In this document: piece after piece, positions 9,629 through 18,382 of the stretch
How the letters are laid out: each line of letters opens with the position of its first letter
How positions within the stretch are numbered: the first letter of the stretch is position 1
Source of the DNA: Falsihalocynthiibacter arcticus
Lineage (GTDB): Bacteria; Pseudomonadota; Alphaproteobacteria; Rhodobacterales; Rhodobacteraceae
DNA: 64,000 nt
Assembly: GCF_000812665.2 (NCBI RefSeq)
Contig: NZ_CP014327.1
Coordinates: 2,447,501 to 2,511,500, forward strand
Direction: 5' to 3'
The notes under the pieces: generated by a model
Databases searched by the model: none
The model's input: only the letters and a program-made list of their open reading frames with translations
Told to the model about the DNA's origin: nothing
Made by a program: the position numbers and the translations under genes

Positions 9629-10878
9629 CCGATCAATCCCCCAGACAATTTAAGGGTGTAGTAGCCGGTTTCGGGGCCGGGATTGTCGGCATCCAGCGCA
9701 AGGGCACGGTTTGCAGGGGGGATCAGAATTCCAACATTACTTGCCTCTGAACCTGGAACGCCCACCATCTGCAAATGACTTATAATAACGCCCTCGACCC
9801 CTTCGAGCGCCGAGAGAGCCTCTTGAATGTCGCTCACATAAAGCGGCTGGCCAAACCCGAATTTGGCCTGTTGAAACAGGCCGGCTGGTCCGGTTGACAA
9901 CACGTCGCGTACTGCCGCTCCGACTTCGGACCGGAAATAAGTTGGCGCCACTTCGACGCACAGCCGCATATAGACACCGATCGTCTGACCTTCGATCAGG
10001 CGAAAGCGGGTGCCGATGGGCATCAGGGGCTGCAGCACATACGTCACCGCCGCACGAATGCTTGTCTGGCGTATCTCTGTATCGGTCAGGGCAGGCAGGC
10101 CTGTGGAACCGCTGGCCAACCCGTCGGCAGGCGGGGTCAGGTCGGCCTCAACATCGCGAAAATAGTCGATGAAATCTGTGGCAAACTGGCCAAGATCATC
10201 AATAGGCGAAACAAGCCGCCAATTGCTGTCTTGAAGCAATATCGCGGCCTCGTAGATTGCGATGCCGCCTTCGGTCAAATAGCGAACCTGAACCTGACTA
10301 AACAACGGTACCTCTCGCAAGTGGTCGCGCAGATCATCCAACGATATGCAACTGACAAGACGGTTTACGCCTTCAAGGGCCGCGAACTTGGCGGTTTCGG
10401 TCAGCTGTGGATGGGCTTCAAGTGCTGCAAAGAGGGCCCCGGCAGGGGCGAGTGTAGGATCGTCAAATCCGAAGCGGTCCCGTTCATCTTCGCGCATCAA
10501 TCTACGCAAGGCAGAAACCGCGGGTGCGACACCGTCGATCATCGTCAGCAACCGCACGACCGAGCGGGGCCAGCGCGCGGTTTGCAGGAACCGTTCGGCA
10601 AACAATACGTCGATAGAGTGGGACATTTGATCAAGGCCCGCGGCCAACACTTCGACAATCGCAACTTCAAGGTCGGCCTCGCTCCAGCGTTGCCGGTCCG
10701 GATTATCAAGCACGAGGCTTTCGAGCATCAACTGGCGCAACCCTTCGAAATCGCGCGCGGTCAGGTCGATGTCATCGGGCACGGCCACTGCAGCGGGCGG
10801 CATGTCTGCACGGCGGCTGCCGCAATCGGGACAGTCACCGGGTGTAAACGAAAGCTGAAGCTCAGGACGCTGTGCCAT
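9625..10878 (-). CDS. Baseplate J-like protein (Afp11/Pvc11-like)
   Basis: The 417-residue protein opens with a short Cys pair ('CPDCGSRR') and the typical wedge sequence 'DDIDLTARDFEGLRQLMLES', and has the C-terminal J-type region 'QPLYVSDIQEALSALEGVEG'. Its place between gp25 and the larger J-like gene matches Afp11/Pvc11, which forms the inner baseplate wedge. It abuts the gp25 stop and overlaps the next gene by 4 nt. The Cys pair may bind zinc, which is inference. The length is within the usual range. Confidence 0.8.
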   Translation of the reverse strand: MAQRPELQLSFTPGDCPDCGSRRADMPPAAVAVPDDIDLTARDFEGLRQLMLESLVLDNPDRQRWSEADLEVAIVEVLAAGLDQMSHSIDVLFAERFLQTARWPRSVVRLLTMIDGVAPAVSALRRLMREDERDRFGFDDPTLAPAGALFAALEAHPQLTETAKFAALEGVNRLVSCISLDDLRDHLREVPLFSQVQVRYLTEGGIAIYEAAILLQDSNWRLVSPIDDLGQFATDFIDYFRDVEADLTPPADGLASGSTGLPALTDTEIRQTSIRAAVTYVLQPLMPIGTRFRLIEGQTIGVYMRLCVEVAPTYFRSEVGAAVRDVLSTGPAGLFQQAKFGFGQPLYVSDIQEALSALEGVEGVIISHLQMVGVPGSEASNVGILIPPANRALALDADNPGPETGYYTLKLSGGLIG

Positions 10879-11313
10879 CTACAAAGCCTCCGTGTAGCGG
10901 GGCAAGGGCAGCACCCCGTCGGTGATGTCAAAGCTAAGGGTTTCGGACAGATTTAACGCAGCGAGTGTATAGCTGATGGTGATGCGCAAGGTCGCCCCGT
11001 CATCCGGTGCGGGGGCTGCGCGCACGATGATGCTGTCGGGGAGGATCTCGCCACGCAGCACCTCAGCCAGACCTGCGCCAAGCGTCACTTCGATTTGCTG
11101 CCAAAGCGCATCGGTCATAGGCATAAATAGCACCCGCGCAAGACCGATGCCGAACTCGGGTAGGAACACCCGTTCGCCTGGTTCGGTGAACAGCAATTGA
11201 GTAATCTGTTCGCGGATATGCGCCTGTCGTTCCGACTGTGCCGCGCCCTGACGGCTCATTCGAAATGGAAAGCTGAGATAGTTGGTGCGCGCGCGCAGGG
11301 TCTGGGTTGTCAT
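10879..11313 (-). CDS. gp25/GPW-like baseplate wedge protein (Afp9-like)
   Basis: The 144-residue protein contains the gp25 hallmark region 'LLFTEPGERVFLPEFGIGLA' followed by 'LWQQIEVTLGAGLAEV'. gp25-family proteins connect the baseplate wedge to the first sheath ring in T4 phage, T6SS and eCIS. It lies between the spike gene and the first J-like gene, as in Afp/PVC operons (Afp9). The length is normal. The intergenic distance to the spike gene is only 3 nt, so it is part of the same transcript. Confidence 0.9.
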   Translation of the reverse strand: MTTQTLRARTNYLSFPFRMSRQGAAQSERQAHIREQITQLLFTEPGERVFLPEFGIGLARVLFMPMTDALWQQIEVTLGAGLAEVLRGEILPDSIIVRAAPAPDDGATLRITISYTLAALNLSETLSFDITDGVLPLPRYTEAL

Positions 11314-11316
11314 GGC

Positions 11317-12144
11317 TCAGGCTCCCTTAACTTTTTTGAGACTCATCGCGGCCAACAACGGGCCAAGCGGCGTCGGTGAAATAGCATTCGGCGGATTGAC
11401 ATGAGCATCAAACAGCCCTGCAAACGCTTGCGCGTCCAGCACCGGAGAGGCCGCCCCTTTGCCCAATGTGACGGAGTCGCCGTCCAATGCGACCTTGGTG
11501 CCCGTCACGGTCACACCAGCCGCAGAAAGTTCGATCTTGGTGCTGCCGTGTGACAAGGTTGTTGCGGTTTTTTCGATCTTTAGCTCCCCATCGGCATGGC
11601 CCTTGATGGAAACGACCTTGGTGTCCGGATCCAGCGTGACCTGTGCCTTGCCCTGATCTTTGATGGTGATGAGGCCATCGGTATCGATCCGCAGTTCGCC
11701 GCCTCCGGGGTGGGTGACGGCAATGACTTGTTTGTCTTCTCCGTCATCCTCAAGTCGCACCACTATACCTTTGCGGGTCCGCAACAAATGCAGCCCGCCT
11801 TGATCTCCATCAAAGGTCTCATGCGGTTTGACAGGGGTGGTACGTTGCGGAAAATACGTGGCCGTCCAAATTGGCGAGTTGAGAGCCCCTTCGATGAATT
11901 CCACTAAAACGTGGCTTCCGTTTGCGGGGATCATCATCAGGGCCTCTTTGGCATTTCCACCCAAAGGAAAGGCACCTTGTATCCAATCGCTCGTCTCTTG
12001 TTTATATACCGTTGGCACCTTAAGCCGCAATCGGCCCAAGTTGTCGGGATCGTTGTTGTCCACGACGCTGGCGCGGAATTTACCGATCAGTTTGTCCTGA
12101 AGAACGCGCGCCATATCGTTGGCCGTTGTGGATTGTTCTGTCAT
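11317..12144 (-). CDS. Spike protein, gpV/gp5-like (C-terminal half of Afp8)
   Basis: Residues 20-100 hold the gpV/gp5 OB-fold signature ('KFRASVVDNNDPDNLGRLRL', then 'WIQGAFPLGGNAKEALMMIP' and 'GSHVLVEFIEGALNSPIWTA'). The C-terminal part is a run of beta-strands ending in a short tip ('AHVNPPNAISPTPLGPLL'). In Afp/PVC the gpD-like and gpV-like parts form one protein, Afp8; here they are two adjacent genes. No separate PAAR tip gene is visible nearby. The protein would form the trimeric central spike through the baseplate. Confidence 0.85.
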   Translation of the reverse strand: MTEQSTTANDMARVLQDKLIGKFRASVVDNNDPDNLGRLRLKVPTVYKQETSDWIQGAFPLGGNAKEALMMIPANGSHVLVEFIEGALNSPIWTATYFPQRTTPVKPHETFDGDQGGLHLLRTRKGIVVRLEDDGEDKQVIAVTHPGGGELRIDTDGLITIKDQGKAQVTLDPDTKVVSIKGHADGELKIEKTATTLSHGSTKIELSAAGVTVTGTKVALDGDSVTLGKGAASPVLDAQAFAGLFDAHVNPPNAISPTPLGPLLAAMSLKKVKGA

Positions 12145-12147
12145 CCT

Positions 12148-13260
12148 CTAACCCCCATTTATGCCGTTTTTGAGAAGGCTGGCTTTTTGCGTATAGCCAG
12201 TCGCGTCAAATACATGTTCAACCGCATCGACATAAAAATCGCCGCCGTAGCGCTGGCCGATCCCATCCACGCCAATTGTGGCGCCCGGGCGAATGACGTG
12301 GCCGTAAAGGGTGCTGTCCACCAGCGCCTCTGCTGCAATCGAAAGAGACGCTTCGTTGACCTTAGCCTGCGCCAGCATCTGGGCCGCATCGGGGTCCGGG
12401 TCGCCTTCAGGTTTGATGTTCCACGAAAATGGCGGCAGGCCGGTTTGGCCTTCTTCGTATGCCGCATCACGCCCTAGGATTTTCAGGTCCGGCTGCATCC
12501 GCGCTTCGACCGGTTCAGGCGTTTCGCCGCCCTGCATGGTGGATAAAAAGGCCTCGGCGGGGGTGGCAGCCTCTTCGGCGATGGAAAATTCCAGCACGGT
12601 GGTATCGGGGCCAGCATAAACCAGAAGCGTCTTTTGTGGCGTGCCTGACAGATTGATCGGGCCAAAGAAAATTTCGCCGAACTGAATGCGGAATTCGTAA
12701 CCCAATTGTTCGGCACGCTCGGTGATAAAGCGAAAGTCGGTTTTGTCCTGTGCCAACGGCGTAACGCTGAGCCCTACGCCATTGGACGATTTGGTTCTGA
12801 GCCCATTGGCCACCCCGATTGACGACACGATATCGCCATCTGTCATGACTGTGTCATTGCTAGGGGCGTTCCATTCGCGGGTCTTGGTTTCACGGTCCAG
12901 CGCGATGGTCTGGTCCTGAATTTCGACTGTCACTTTGGCAGCGCTGCGGTCTTGTGGAAATTCCGGCGTGACCTGAAGAACATACCCCCAAAGCACGTCT
13001 TCGCTATAGCTGCCAAAATCAGCAACAATGCGAATAGGGTTCCATCGGCTGAAATAACCACCGTCCAGCACGGGCCACGCGCCAGTTTCATCGCGCATTG
13101 ATGTCAAAGCGATGCTCGCGATCCCAGCCTCTGTGCGGCTGACGTTGACGGTCACGTTTTCGAGCACTGGGTATAAATCCACAGCCTCAAGTGGGACCTG
13201 CCCAAGAAGGATTTTCAGGCCCGCGGGTTGAACAACGTCAAAGATCAGGGGCAGGGTCAT
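12148..13260 (-). CDS. gpD-like baseplate hub protein (N-terminal half of Afp8)
   Basis: The 370-residue protein resembles phage late-control gpD and T4 gp27 hub proteins: 'YPVLENVTVNVSRTEAGIAS', 'RVIVADFG'-type strands, and a C-terminal 'VDAVEHVFDATGYTQKASLL' that is typical of the second hub domain. It forms the trimeric hub on which the gpV spike sits. It overlaps the LysM gene by 4 nt and is followed after 3 nt by the spike gene. Splitting the Afp8-type protein into hub and spike genes is common among diverse eCIS loci. Confidence 0.8.
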   Translation of the reverse strand: MTLPLIFDVVQPAGLKILLGQVPLEAVDLYPVLENVTVNVSRTEAGIASIALTSMRDETGAWPVLDGGYFSRWNPIRIVADFGSYSEDVLWGYVLQVTPEFPQDRSAAKVTVEIQDQTIALDRETKTREWNAPSNDTVMTDGDIVSSIGVANGLRTKSSNGVGLSVTPLAQDKTDFRFITERAEQLGYEFRIQFGEIFFGPINLSGTPQKTLLVYAGPDTTVLEFSIAEEAATPAEAFLSTMQGGETPEPVEARMQPDLKILGRDAAYEEGQTGLPPFSWNIKPEGDPDPDAAQMLAQAKVNEASLSIAAEALVDSTLYGHVIRPGATIGVDGIGQRYGGDFYVDAVEHVFDATGYTQKASLLKNGINGG

Positions 13261-13586
13261 TCGGCCTCCTCCGGTTTGGGCGGGATCTGGATATCAGCCC
13301 CGATGCGCAGCAATCCGTTTCCATCCGGATTTTCTGTCCGGTGCAACAGATCAGCCGGAGTCAAAAGGCCGGGATTTGCCTGTGCGATTACCCACCACAG
13401 TCGCGGGTCGCCGTAGTAATGAAGGGCCAGCTTGTCTAGTCGGTCACCAGACACCAACATATGCAAGATGTATCCGTCTTGTGTGCTGATCCGGCGTGGC
13501 ATCAGCCCGCCAAACACGGGTGGTTGCCCCTGTGTGACGGTGAACCGTTCTGTCATGCTGTAGCGTTTGCGAGGGTCGCGGCGCAT
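13257..13586 (-). CDS. LysM-domain eCIS protein (Afp7 C-terminal-like)
   Basis: The 109-residue protein carries a LysM-like motif ('HMLVSGDRLDKLALHYYGDP', 'WWVIAQANPGLLTPADLL', 'IGADIQIPP'). In Afp/PVC the LysM domain is the C-terminal part of Afp7, which joins tube, hub and baseplate; here it is a separate gene next to the tube-initiator gene. The start at 13586 is preceded by a G-rich ribosome site; a second ATG lies ten codons later. It overlaps the gpD-like gene by 4 nt. I expect a structural adaptor role, not peptidoglycan hydrolysis. Confidence 0.85.
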   Translation of the reverse strand: MRRDPRKRYSMTERFTVTQGQPPVFGGLMPRRISTQDGYILHMLVSGDRLDKLALHYYGDPRLWWVIAQANPGLLTPADLLHRTENPDGNGLLRIGADIQIPPKPEEAE

Positions 13587-13589
13587 CTG

Positions 13590-14252
13590 TTAACCCCCGA
13601 ACTGTTTGAATAATGCCGAGGCAGGTTCAAAGCCGGGTTTGCCCTTAAGCACCGCCGAACTGATTTGCTGGCGCAACCTGTCGCGGAAAATGAAAGGGTT
13701 ATGGGCTTCGATTACTTGCATTGAAAGCTGGGCCGTGCATTTTATTGGCGCGAGCGAGGGCAAGAATTCGTCAACCGTGTAGCTGACTGTTTTCATGACA
13801 ACAGGCAGCACCTCTGCGCCCCAGTAAAACAGCACAACAGACGGCGTGACGTCACGTTCGAAAGCCCGACCGCCTGTCAGCCCCAGTTCCGACATCATCC
13901 GCAATCCGCCAACTTGCTGCGACCGTGGTTCGACCAACAAACGCAGGCTGTCGAGCACCGGTTGCAGGCCCGTGGCGCCGATGCTGAACCCTTCTCGGTC
14001 CATGTAATCCCCTGCCGAGAACAGAACCTCGACGCTTAGGGTCTCGTCCTGCAGTTTTGCCGATTGCATGATCCGCGGGGTTTGCATCGGTGTAGCAAAG
14101 GCAAAAGAGCTGCCGGTGCCAGGGGTGTTATTGATCGTTACCTCGGTGCCACGGGTGCGGGCCATGGATTCCGGATTGTATTGGAACGGCAGCACAATGG
14201 CGTCCGGACTAAGGTTGTATTCAACCAGTTTTCCAATGGCGCGTTTGCTCAT
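13590..14252 (-). CDS. CIS tube-initiator protein (Afp7 N-terminal-like)
   Basis: The 220-residue protein matches the CIS tube domain: 'LPFQYNPESMARTRGTEV' near the N-terminus, 'LSVEVLFSAGDYMDREG' and 'APIKCTAQLSMQVIEAHNPF'. In Afp/PVC particles this domain of Afp7 sits between the hub and the first inner-tube ring. The gene overlaps the 77-residue gene upstream by 4 nt and is followed closely by the LysM gene, so the two would act together as a split Afp7. No anomalies are visible. Confidence 0.85.
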   Translation of the reverse strand: MSKRAIGKLVEYNLSPDAIVLPFQYNPESMARTRGTEVTINNTPGTGSSFAFATPMQTPRIMQSAKLQDETLSVEVLFSAGDYMDREGFSIGATGLQPVLDSLRLLVEPRSQQVGGLRMMSELGLTGGRAFERDVTPSVVLFYWGAEVLPVVMKTVSYTVDEFLPSLAPIKCTAQLSMQVIEAHNPFIFRDRLRQQISSAVLKGKPGFEPASALFKQFGG

Positions 14253-14482
14253 GATTGGCCCTGCCTTTTGGTTGCGGCCAAAAGCGCCGTTGCAGTGCGG
14301 CGGGCCAAGATTTGAGGGCCTTCGCCCGGTCGAATGGTCAATGCGGGCAGTGACAGATGCGCTAGGTGTCCGGATTGGGCTGGCAAGTTTAGCCGCTTCA
14401 GTTCGGTTTGAAGATGGCGTGCGAATTGCTGCGCCTGTGGCTTGGTGCCCTGCATCTGGATGGTCATACGATCAATTTTCAA
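14249..14482 (-). CDS. Small eCIS protein of unknown role (possible Afp6 counterpart)
   Basis: This 77-residue basic protein overlaps its neighbours by 4 nt on both sides, which strongly supports it as real. The N-terminus alternates hydrophobic and polar residues ('MKIDRMTIQMQG') and is followed by a helix-like 'QAQQFARHLQTELKRLN'. eCIS operons usually contain a very small gene (Afp6/DUF5908-like) next to the tube genes, and the position fits that. I do not recognise a specific family from the sequence. It may cap or chaperone tube subunits. Confidence 0.6.
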   Translation of the reverse strand: MKIDRMTIQMQGTKPQAQQFARHLQTELKRLNLPAQSGHLAHLSLPALTIRPGEGPQILARRTATALLAATKRQGQS

Positions 14483-15834
14483 ACTGGATCCTCCGGATAC
14501 CAGAAGGCGGCCAGTGGTCCCAAATCCTCGCGTGAGAACGTCATACCACCTTTAGTTTTTTCAAGCATGATCGCGCGGGCCAGATCGCTGGCGGTCAAAT
14601 CGTGGCGCTGGTATTCGCTCAGCGCGACGGCCACCACTGCGGCATTAGAAATTTCTGCGGCGCTCATTTCAATCGGGGCGCTTTGCGTCACCAAATCGGA
14701 GCAGATCGCGCTGTCCAGATCGGGCGCAGCGCGGGCCAGTGCATGGCCCCAAATTTGCTGACGCACGGACTTGGTGGGACGGTGGAAATCAACCACGCAG
14801 GCAAAGCGGCGGATATAGGCGGGATCAAGGTTACCGCGCAGGTTGGACGTCAGGAACACCGGGCCGCGGTGGCGTTCCAGCAGGCTAAGAAGATGGCTCA
14901 CTGTGACGTTGGCATGTTGGTCGCGGCTTTCTTTTACCTCGACCCTTTTGCCCAAAAGCGCGTCGGCCTCGTCAATTAGTATGCAGCCTGCAGTGCCACT
15001 CATCTCACCAAAAACGCGGCTTAGATTGCGTTCTGTTTCGCCGATCCATTTGCTGACGACCCGTCCGAGATCGACTTGGTACAGGGGCCGTTTCAGGCGG
15101 TGTGCCATATGCAGGACGGCCAGTGATTTACCCGTACCGGGCCCGCCAGTGAACAACGCAGAAGGCCCTGCCATGCCCGTGTCGCGGCTGGCGAGAAGCC
15201 GCACCAGCGATTCAAGCTCGGCCAGCCGTTGGCCGATCCGTGGCGATAGAAACATCTTTTGCACCGGATCACCGGGCTGAAAAACAAGGCGGACGCCATC
15301 GGGCGGAGTCAACGCGGCCTCTGATCCGGCGATGAAACGTGCCAGTGCAAAGCCGGGGCGCAATTGCCGTGTCGGACCAGCCCCTTCAGCGCGCAGCAAT
15401 CCATTGCAGATCAAGTCGCCATGCGGTGCAAGCGCACGGGACAGACGGCCCTCGTGATCATCATCGGGCATCAGTAATTCGTGGATCAAGCCCTGCGTCA
15501 TCGCAAAATCGGCGCTGCCGCCTGGGATCAAAGCCTGCAGGCTCCACGCTTTGGATGGGCGGATGATTGTCAGCGCCACTATCATCAAACAATCGAGAGC
15601 CAGATCAGGATCAACACAGGGAGCCTTTGCCGTCAGATCGGCAAACACACCGGATTGGCGGTGGATGGCGACTGCGGCTTGTGCTGCGGCCAGTGCGGAT
15701 CGCGGCGCGGCACCCATTGATTTTCCACCCCGATGCCTGCTTACCGCCTGCATCAAGGCTTCGACGCGGTTCATCTCGGCTGTAAGGGCGGCATCAATGT
15801 CGGTATCAGGTCTGGGTCCAGAATGGCTGTTCAT
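14479..15834 (-). CDS. eCIS AAA+ ATPase (Afp15/Pvc15-like)
   Basis: The 451-residue protein has one AAA+ module: Walker A 'GGPGTGKSLAV' near residue 230, Walker B 'CILIDEADALLG' near 286, and sensor 1 'VFLTSNLRGNLDPAYIRRFA' near 335. A helical N-terminal region precedes it. Each Afp/PVC-type eCIS has such an ATPase (Afp15), which is needed for particle assembly or cargo loading. Overlaps of 4 nt with both neighbours show that it is embedded in the operon. It is a soluble protein with no membrane segment. Confidence 0.9.
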   Translation of the reverse strand: MNSHSGPRPDTDIDAALTAEMNRVEALMQAVSRHRGGKSMGAAPRSALAAAQAAVAIHRQSGVFADLTAKAPCVDPDLALDCLMIVALTIIRPSKAWSLQALIPGGSADFAMTQGLIHELLMPDDDHEGRLSRALAPHGDLICNGLLRAEGAGPTRQLRPGFALARFIAGSEAALTPPDGVRLVFQPGDPVQKMFLSPRIGQRLAELESLVRLLASRDTGMAGPSALFTGGPGTGKSLAVLHMAHRLKRPLYQVDLGRVVSKWIGETERNLSRVFGEMSGTAGCILIDEADALLGKRVEVKESRDQHANVTVSHLLSLLERHRGPVFLTSNLRGNLDPAYIRRFACVVDFHRPTKSVRQQIWGHALARAAPDLDSAICSDLVTQSAPIEMSAAEISNAAVVAVALSEYQRHDLTASDLARAIMLEKTKGGMTFSREDLGPLAAFWYPEDPV

Positions 15835-16835
15835 GGCGCGGCCTCCACCACAAGTGTGACGGGTCCGATTTCATAATCGTCGGGATCAACCGGATGCCGG
15901 ACTGAAAGCTTGAACACCGCAGCCGCAGCAGGGTTCGGAATGCTGACGGGGGTGCCTGCGGGAACCGCTGCGGGGTTCAGGGCTTCGTAGGCAAACGAAA
16001 CGATCTGCGCTGGTGTTCCAGCCGTAGCACCCCATATTCCCGTAGCCGTATCCAATTGTTCGATGACAAGGTCAAATGTCTCAGGGCTTTCGGTGACCAG
16101 CAGCAGCGCCAAGTCGATGTTGCCACCACCGACAAGCACCGTGGTGGTGGGCAACAATTTCGGTTGCCCCAGCGTTGTTACGCGAAACGCCAACGCGCCC
16201 ATATTCACCAGTGGCGGTGCTGGATTGGGGTCATAGTCAGGGGTGGCGGATGAATTGGTCATCAACACTGGCGGACCTTCGTCACTAGGGGTCAGTGGCG
16301 TCACCAGTGCATAGTTGAATGAATAAACCAGCGACGTGCGAAATGGAGTGTCGCCTTGGGTCGTCCAGATGTGGTTGACCTCTTCCATATCAAGGCTGAG
16401 TTGTTGGGCCTGAACGGCGACGCCATTGGTGACAAATCCAGCCATGGGCCCGATGGGCAGGGTTTCGGGAACGCGAATTGGTCCAATATCGGGGGCTTCT
16501 ATAAACAGGCGCATAATATGCGACAGGATGCGCATTTCCAGCGTGCCGATGCTTTCTAACACGCCATCCATCTGCCCACCGTACGCGGTAATCATCACCT
16601 TGAGGCGCACAGCCATTCCGTTTTTAGGGCTGGCCAGAAAGGCAGTATGGTCTGGTTCGATCCGGTACAGAAACAAGGTCACTAGGTGGGCGTCTGCATC
16701 TGCTGCGCGCGGGTGTTTTTGCGCGGGATTGGCAATTTCGACAGCAAGCGTGATCGGTTCAAACATGTCCCGCAGGGTCAGAATACGCTGCCGGACGGCG
16801 TTCATGACTTCGGCAATATGAGCGGCACCGGCCAT
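15831..16835 (-). CDS. Tail terminator, Pvc16/DUF4255-like (Afp16)
   Basis: The 334-residue protein begins with the Pvc16 N-terminal pattern ('AAHIAEVMNAVRQRILTLRD', then 'LVTLFLYRIEPDH' and 'GGQMDGVLESIGTLEMRILS'). A beta-rich C-terminal extension follows ('VRHPVDPDDYEIGPVTLVVE'). Afp16-type proteins cap the end of the inner tube and sheath and set particle length. It overlaps the ATPase gene by 4 nt, matching the common Afp15-Afp16 pairing. It is longer than minimal Pvc16 domains because of the added C-terminal beta domain. Confidence 0.85.
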   Translation of the reverse strand: MAGAAHIAEVMNAVRQRILTLRDMFEPITLAVEIANPAQKHPRAADADAHLVTLFLYRIEPDHTAFLASPKNGMAVRLKVMITAYGGQMDGVLESIGTLEMRILSHIMRLFIEAPDIGPIRVPETLPIGPMAGFVTNGVAVQAQQLSLDMEEVNHIWTTQGDTPFRTSLVYSFNYALVTPLTPSDEGPPVLMTNSSATPDYDPNPAPPLVNMGALAFRVTTLGQPKLLPTTTVLVGGGNIDLALLLVTESPETFDLVIEQLDTATGIWGATAGTPAQIVSFAYEALNPAAVPAGTPVSIPNPAAAAVFKLSVRHPVDPDDYEIGPVTLVVEAAP

Positions 16836-16838
16836 GAC

Positions 16839-17639
16839 CTAAAGCCGACCAATGCCCGCACGACGGCGGGCAGCGCTGGGACTGATCGGGATGCCCCGAC
16901 GCAGTTGCGGTGCGGCGGTTGGTGCTGCAGACGAATCTGGCGGCAGCATCACAATGTTAAGTTCGCCGATGCTAAGACCTGTGGGCGGTGCTTGCACCGA
17001 AGGGGTGCGCACTTTGGTAGCATTTGCCGGGGGCGTTGCGTTAGGAACTGGATCGGTATCAGCCTGTTCAAAATTGAAAGAATGCGAGGTGTCACGAGGG
17101 AGATGTCGCGCCGACCCATCGGGCGGCGCCAGATCTGTTGTGATGTCTTGAGCCCAATCCGAACGCTGAACTTGGGGCACGGGGTCATAACCAAGAACGT
17201 CGGGCAGTTTCCTCGCCAGCGATAGGTCGGGCTGCGGCGCAGTGGCTTGCATAATCGGGTGGTTGGCCGGGGTTGACCCCGACGCCGCTTCTGCTCGGCG
17301 GTCGGGCTCGGACTGGAAAATTGTTTGGGACAGTATGTCACCTGCGTCATGTGCCGGAGAGGCCGAAGGGGATGTGACCTGTGGCTGAGAAGTCATGGGG
17401 AAAGGTCGTGGCGCAGGGTTTTCCGAGGGTGTTTGCGGCGGTAAAAGTGACGTTGGCGATTGAGAAGGATCGGCGAAGGTGGCGTCGAAACGGCCAGCCG
17501 ATTGGGTTGGTGCAAACGTTTCCTCGCTGTAAATTTCAACTGGATCGGGTCCAAAAGGCGTGGTGCGCAGGGGTTTGGCCACTGGACCAGTGCCGTAATT
17601 CCCACGGGCAAGCGCGCTGAGGTGATCGCGAAAGTTCAT
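16839..17639 (-). CDS. Pro/Thr/Ser-rich eCIS operon protein of unknown function
   Basis: I take the ATG at 17639 (MNFRDHLSALARGNYG) as start because it overlaps the previous stop as ATGA; this gives 266 residues instead of the longer open frame. The N-terminus is a short ordered segment, the middle is a long Pro/Ser/Thr/Gln-rich disordered region, and the C-terminus regains order with 'PPTGLSIGELNIVMLPPDSS' and a basic tail ('GIPISPSAARRRAGIGRL'). No domain is recognised. Lying between the Cys-rich protein and the terminator gene, it could be a linker, length-control or loading factor. That is inference. Confidence 0.65.
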   Translation of the reverse strand: MNFRDHLSALARGNYGTGPVAKPLRTTPFGPDPVEIYSEETFAPTQSAGRFDATFADPSQSPTSLLPPQTPSENPAPRPFPMTSQPQVTSPSASPAHDAGDILSQTIFQSEPDRRAEAASGSTPANHPIMQATAPQPDLSLARKLPDVLGYDPVPQVQRSDWAQDITTDLAPPDGSARHLPRDTSHSFNFEQADTDPVPNATPPANATKVRTPSVQAPPTGLSIGELNIVMLPPDSSAAPTAAPQLRRGIPISPSAARRRAGIGRL

Positions 17640-18370
17640 GATCCTGCCCCGATCATTGTGAGGTAGCTGCGCCGCCGTGCCGCAGAAAGCGCGAGGATTT
17701 CCGGCTCTGACCAATGGTAGGTTTTTGCTAGAATGTGCACCTCGCGCAGCAATCCACGCAGATGACGCGCAATCCAGTCCAGCGGATCAAACCAAAACAC
17801 GTTTTTGGCGCCACATTCGCAGCAAGCATAAGGCAAGGCAGCGGTAAATTTTGGCGCTCCTGTTTCCAATGTGGCGAATGTTTCGTCTAGGTCTTGCGCA
17901 TCTGCGGTGCCGATCGCGAGGCTTTGCACCGCAAGATCCTGTCCATCTTCAAGCAGTGCTTCGTGATGGCCGTTGGGCTGCATAAAACCGCACCCCGCGA
18001 CATCGACGCTATAGGCCGTGCCGGGTTCGTAGGCGAATTCATCGGGCCGCACACGCAGCTCGCATGGGACATCGCAGGCGGTACAGCGACAGACAAAACG
18101 GGCAGGCCAGCACCCGATGCGGCAAGCAATTGAAAAGAGCGCAGCAGTGCGGTCGATCAGGCTAAGTCTGTCGGGATCAAACCCGCCTTCTGGCAAATCA
18201 TAGACCAACGCCAAAAGTCCCGAAATCCGAGCTGAGCGGGGCGTTTCGGCCATCGCAAAATCAGCTAAAGAAAGCCGTGCGGCATAATCCAGCTGTTCCC
18301 ATTGACATGACAGGGTTTGCCAGCCAAATGGATAGGTAACGGCAGTATGTGTTGGGATCGAACTCTGCAT
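17636..18370 (-). CDS. Cys-rich gp26/DUF6760-like eCIS protein
   Basis: The 244-residue protein contains two Cys clusters, 'FVCRCTACDVPCELR' (about residues 92-106) and 'YACCECGAKNVFW' (about 178-190), likely to bind zinc. It ends in the short motif seen in DUF6760-type proteins of contractile particles: 'LAKTYHWSEPEILALSAARR'. T4 gp26-type baseplate and tape-chaperone proteins occupy this position after the tube gene. It overlaps the Pro-rich gene by 4 nt. Role in baseplate or tube assembly is inferred from position and the C-terminal motif. Confidence 0.65.
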   Translation of the reverse strand: MQSSIPTHTAVTYPFGWQTLSCQWEQLDYAARLSLADFAMAETPRSARISGLLALVYDLPEGGFDPDRLSLIDRTAALFSIACRIGCWPARFVCRCTACDVPCELRVRPDEFAYEPGTAYSVDVAGCGFMQPNGHHEALLEDGQDLAVQSLAIGTADAQDLDETFATLETGAPKFTAALPYACCECGAKNVFWFDPLDWIARHLRGLLREVHILAKTYHWSEPEILALSAARRRSYLTMIGAGS

Positions 18371-18382
18371 CAGACCACCCCC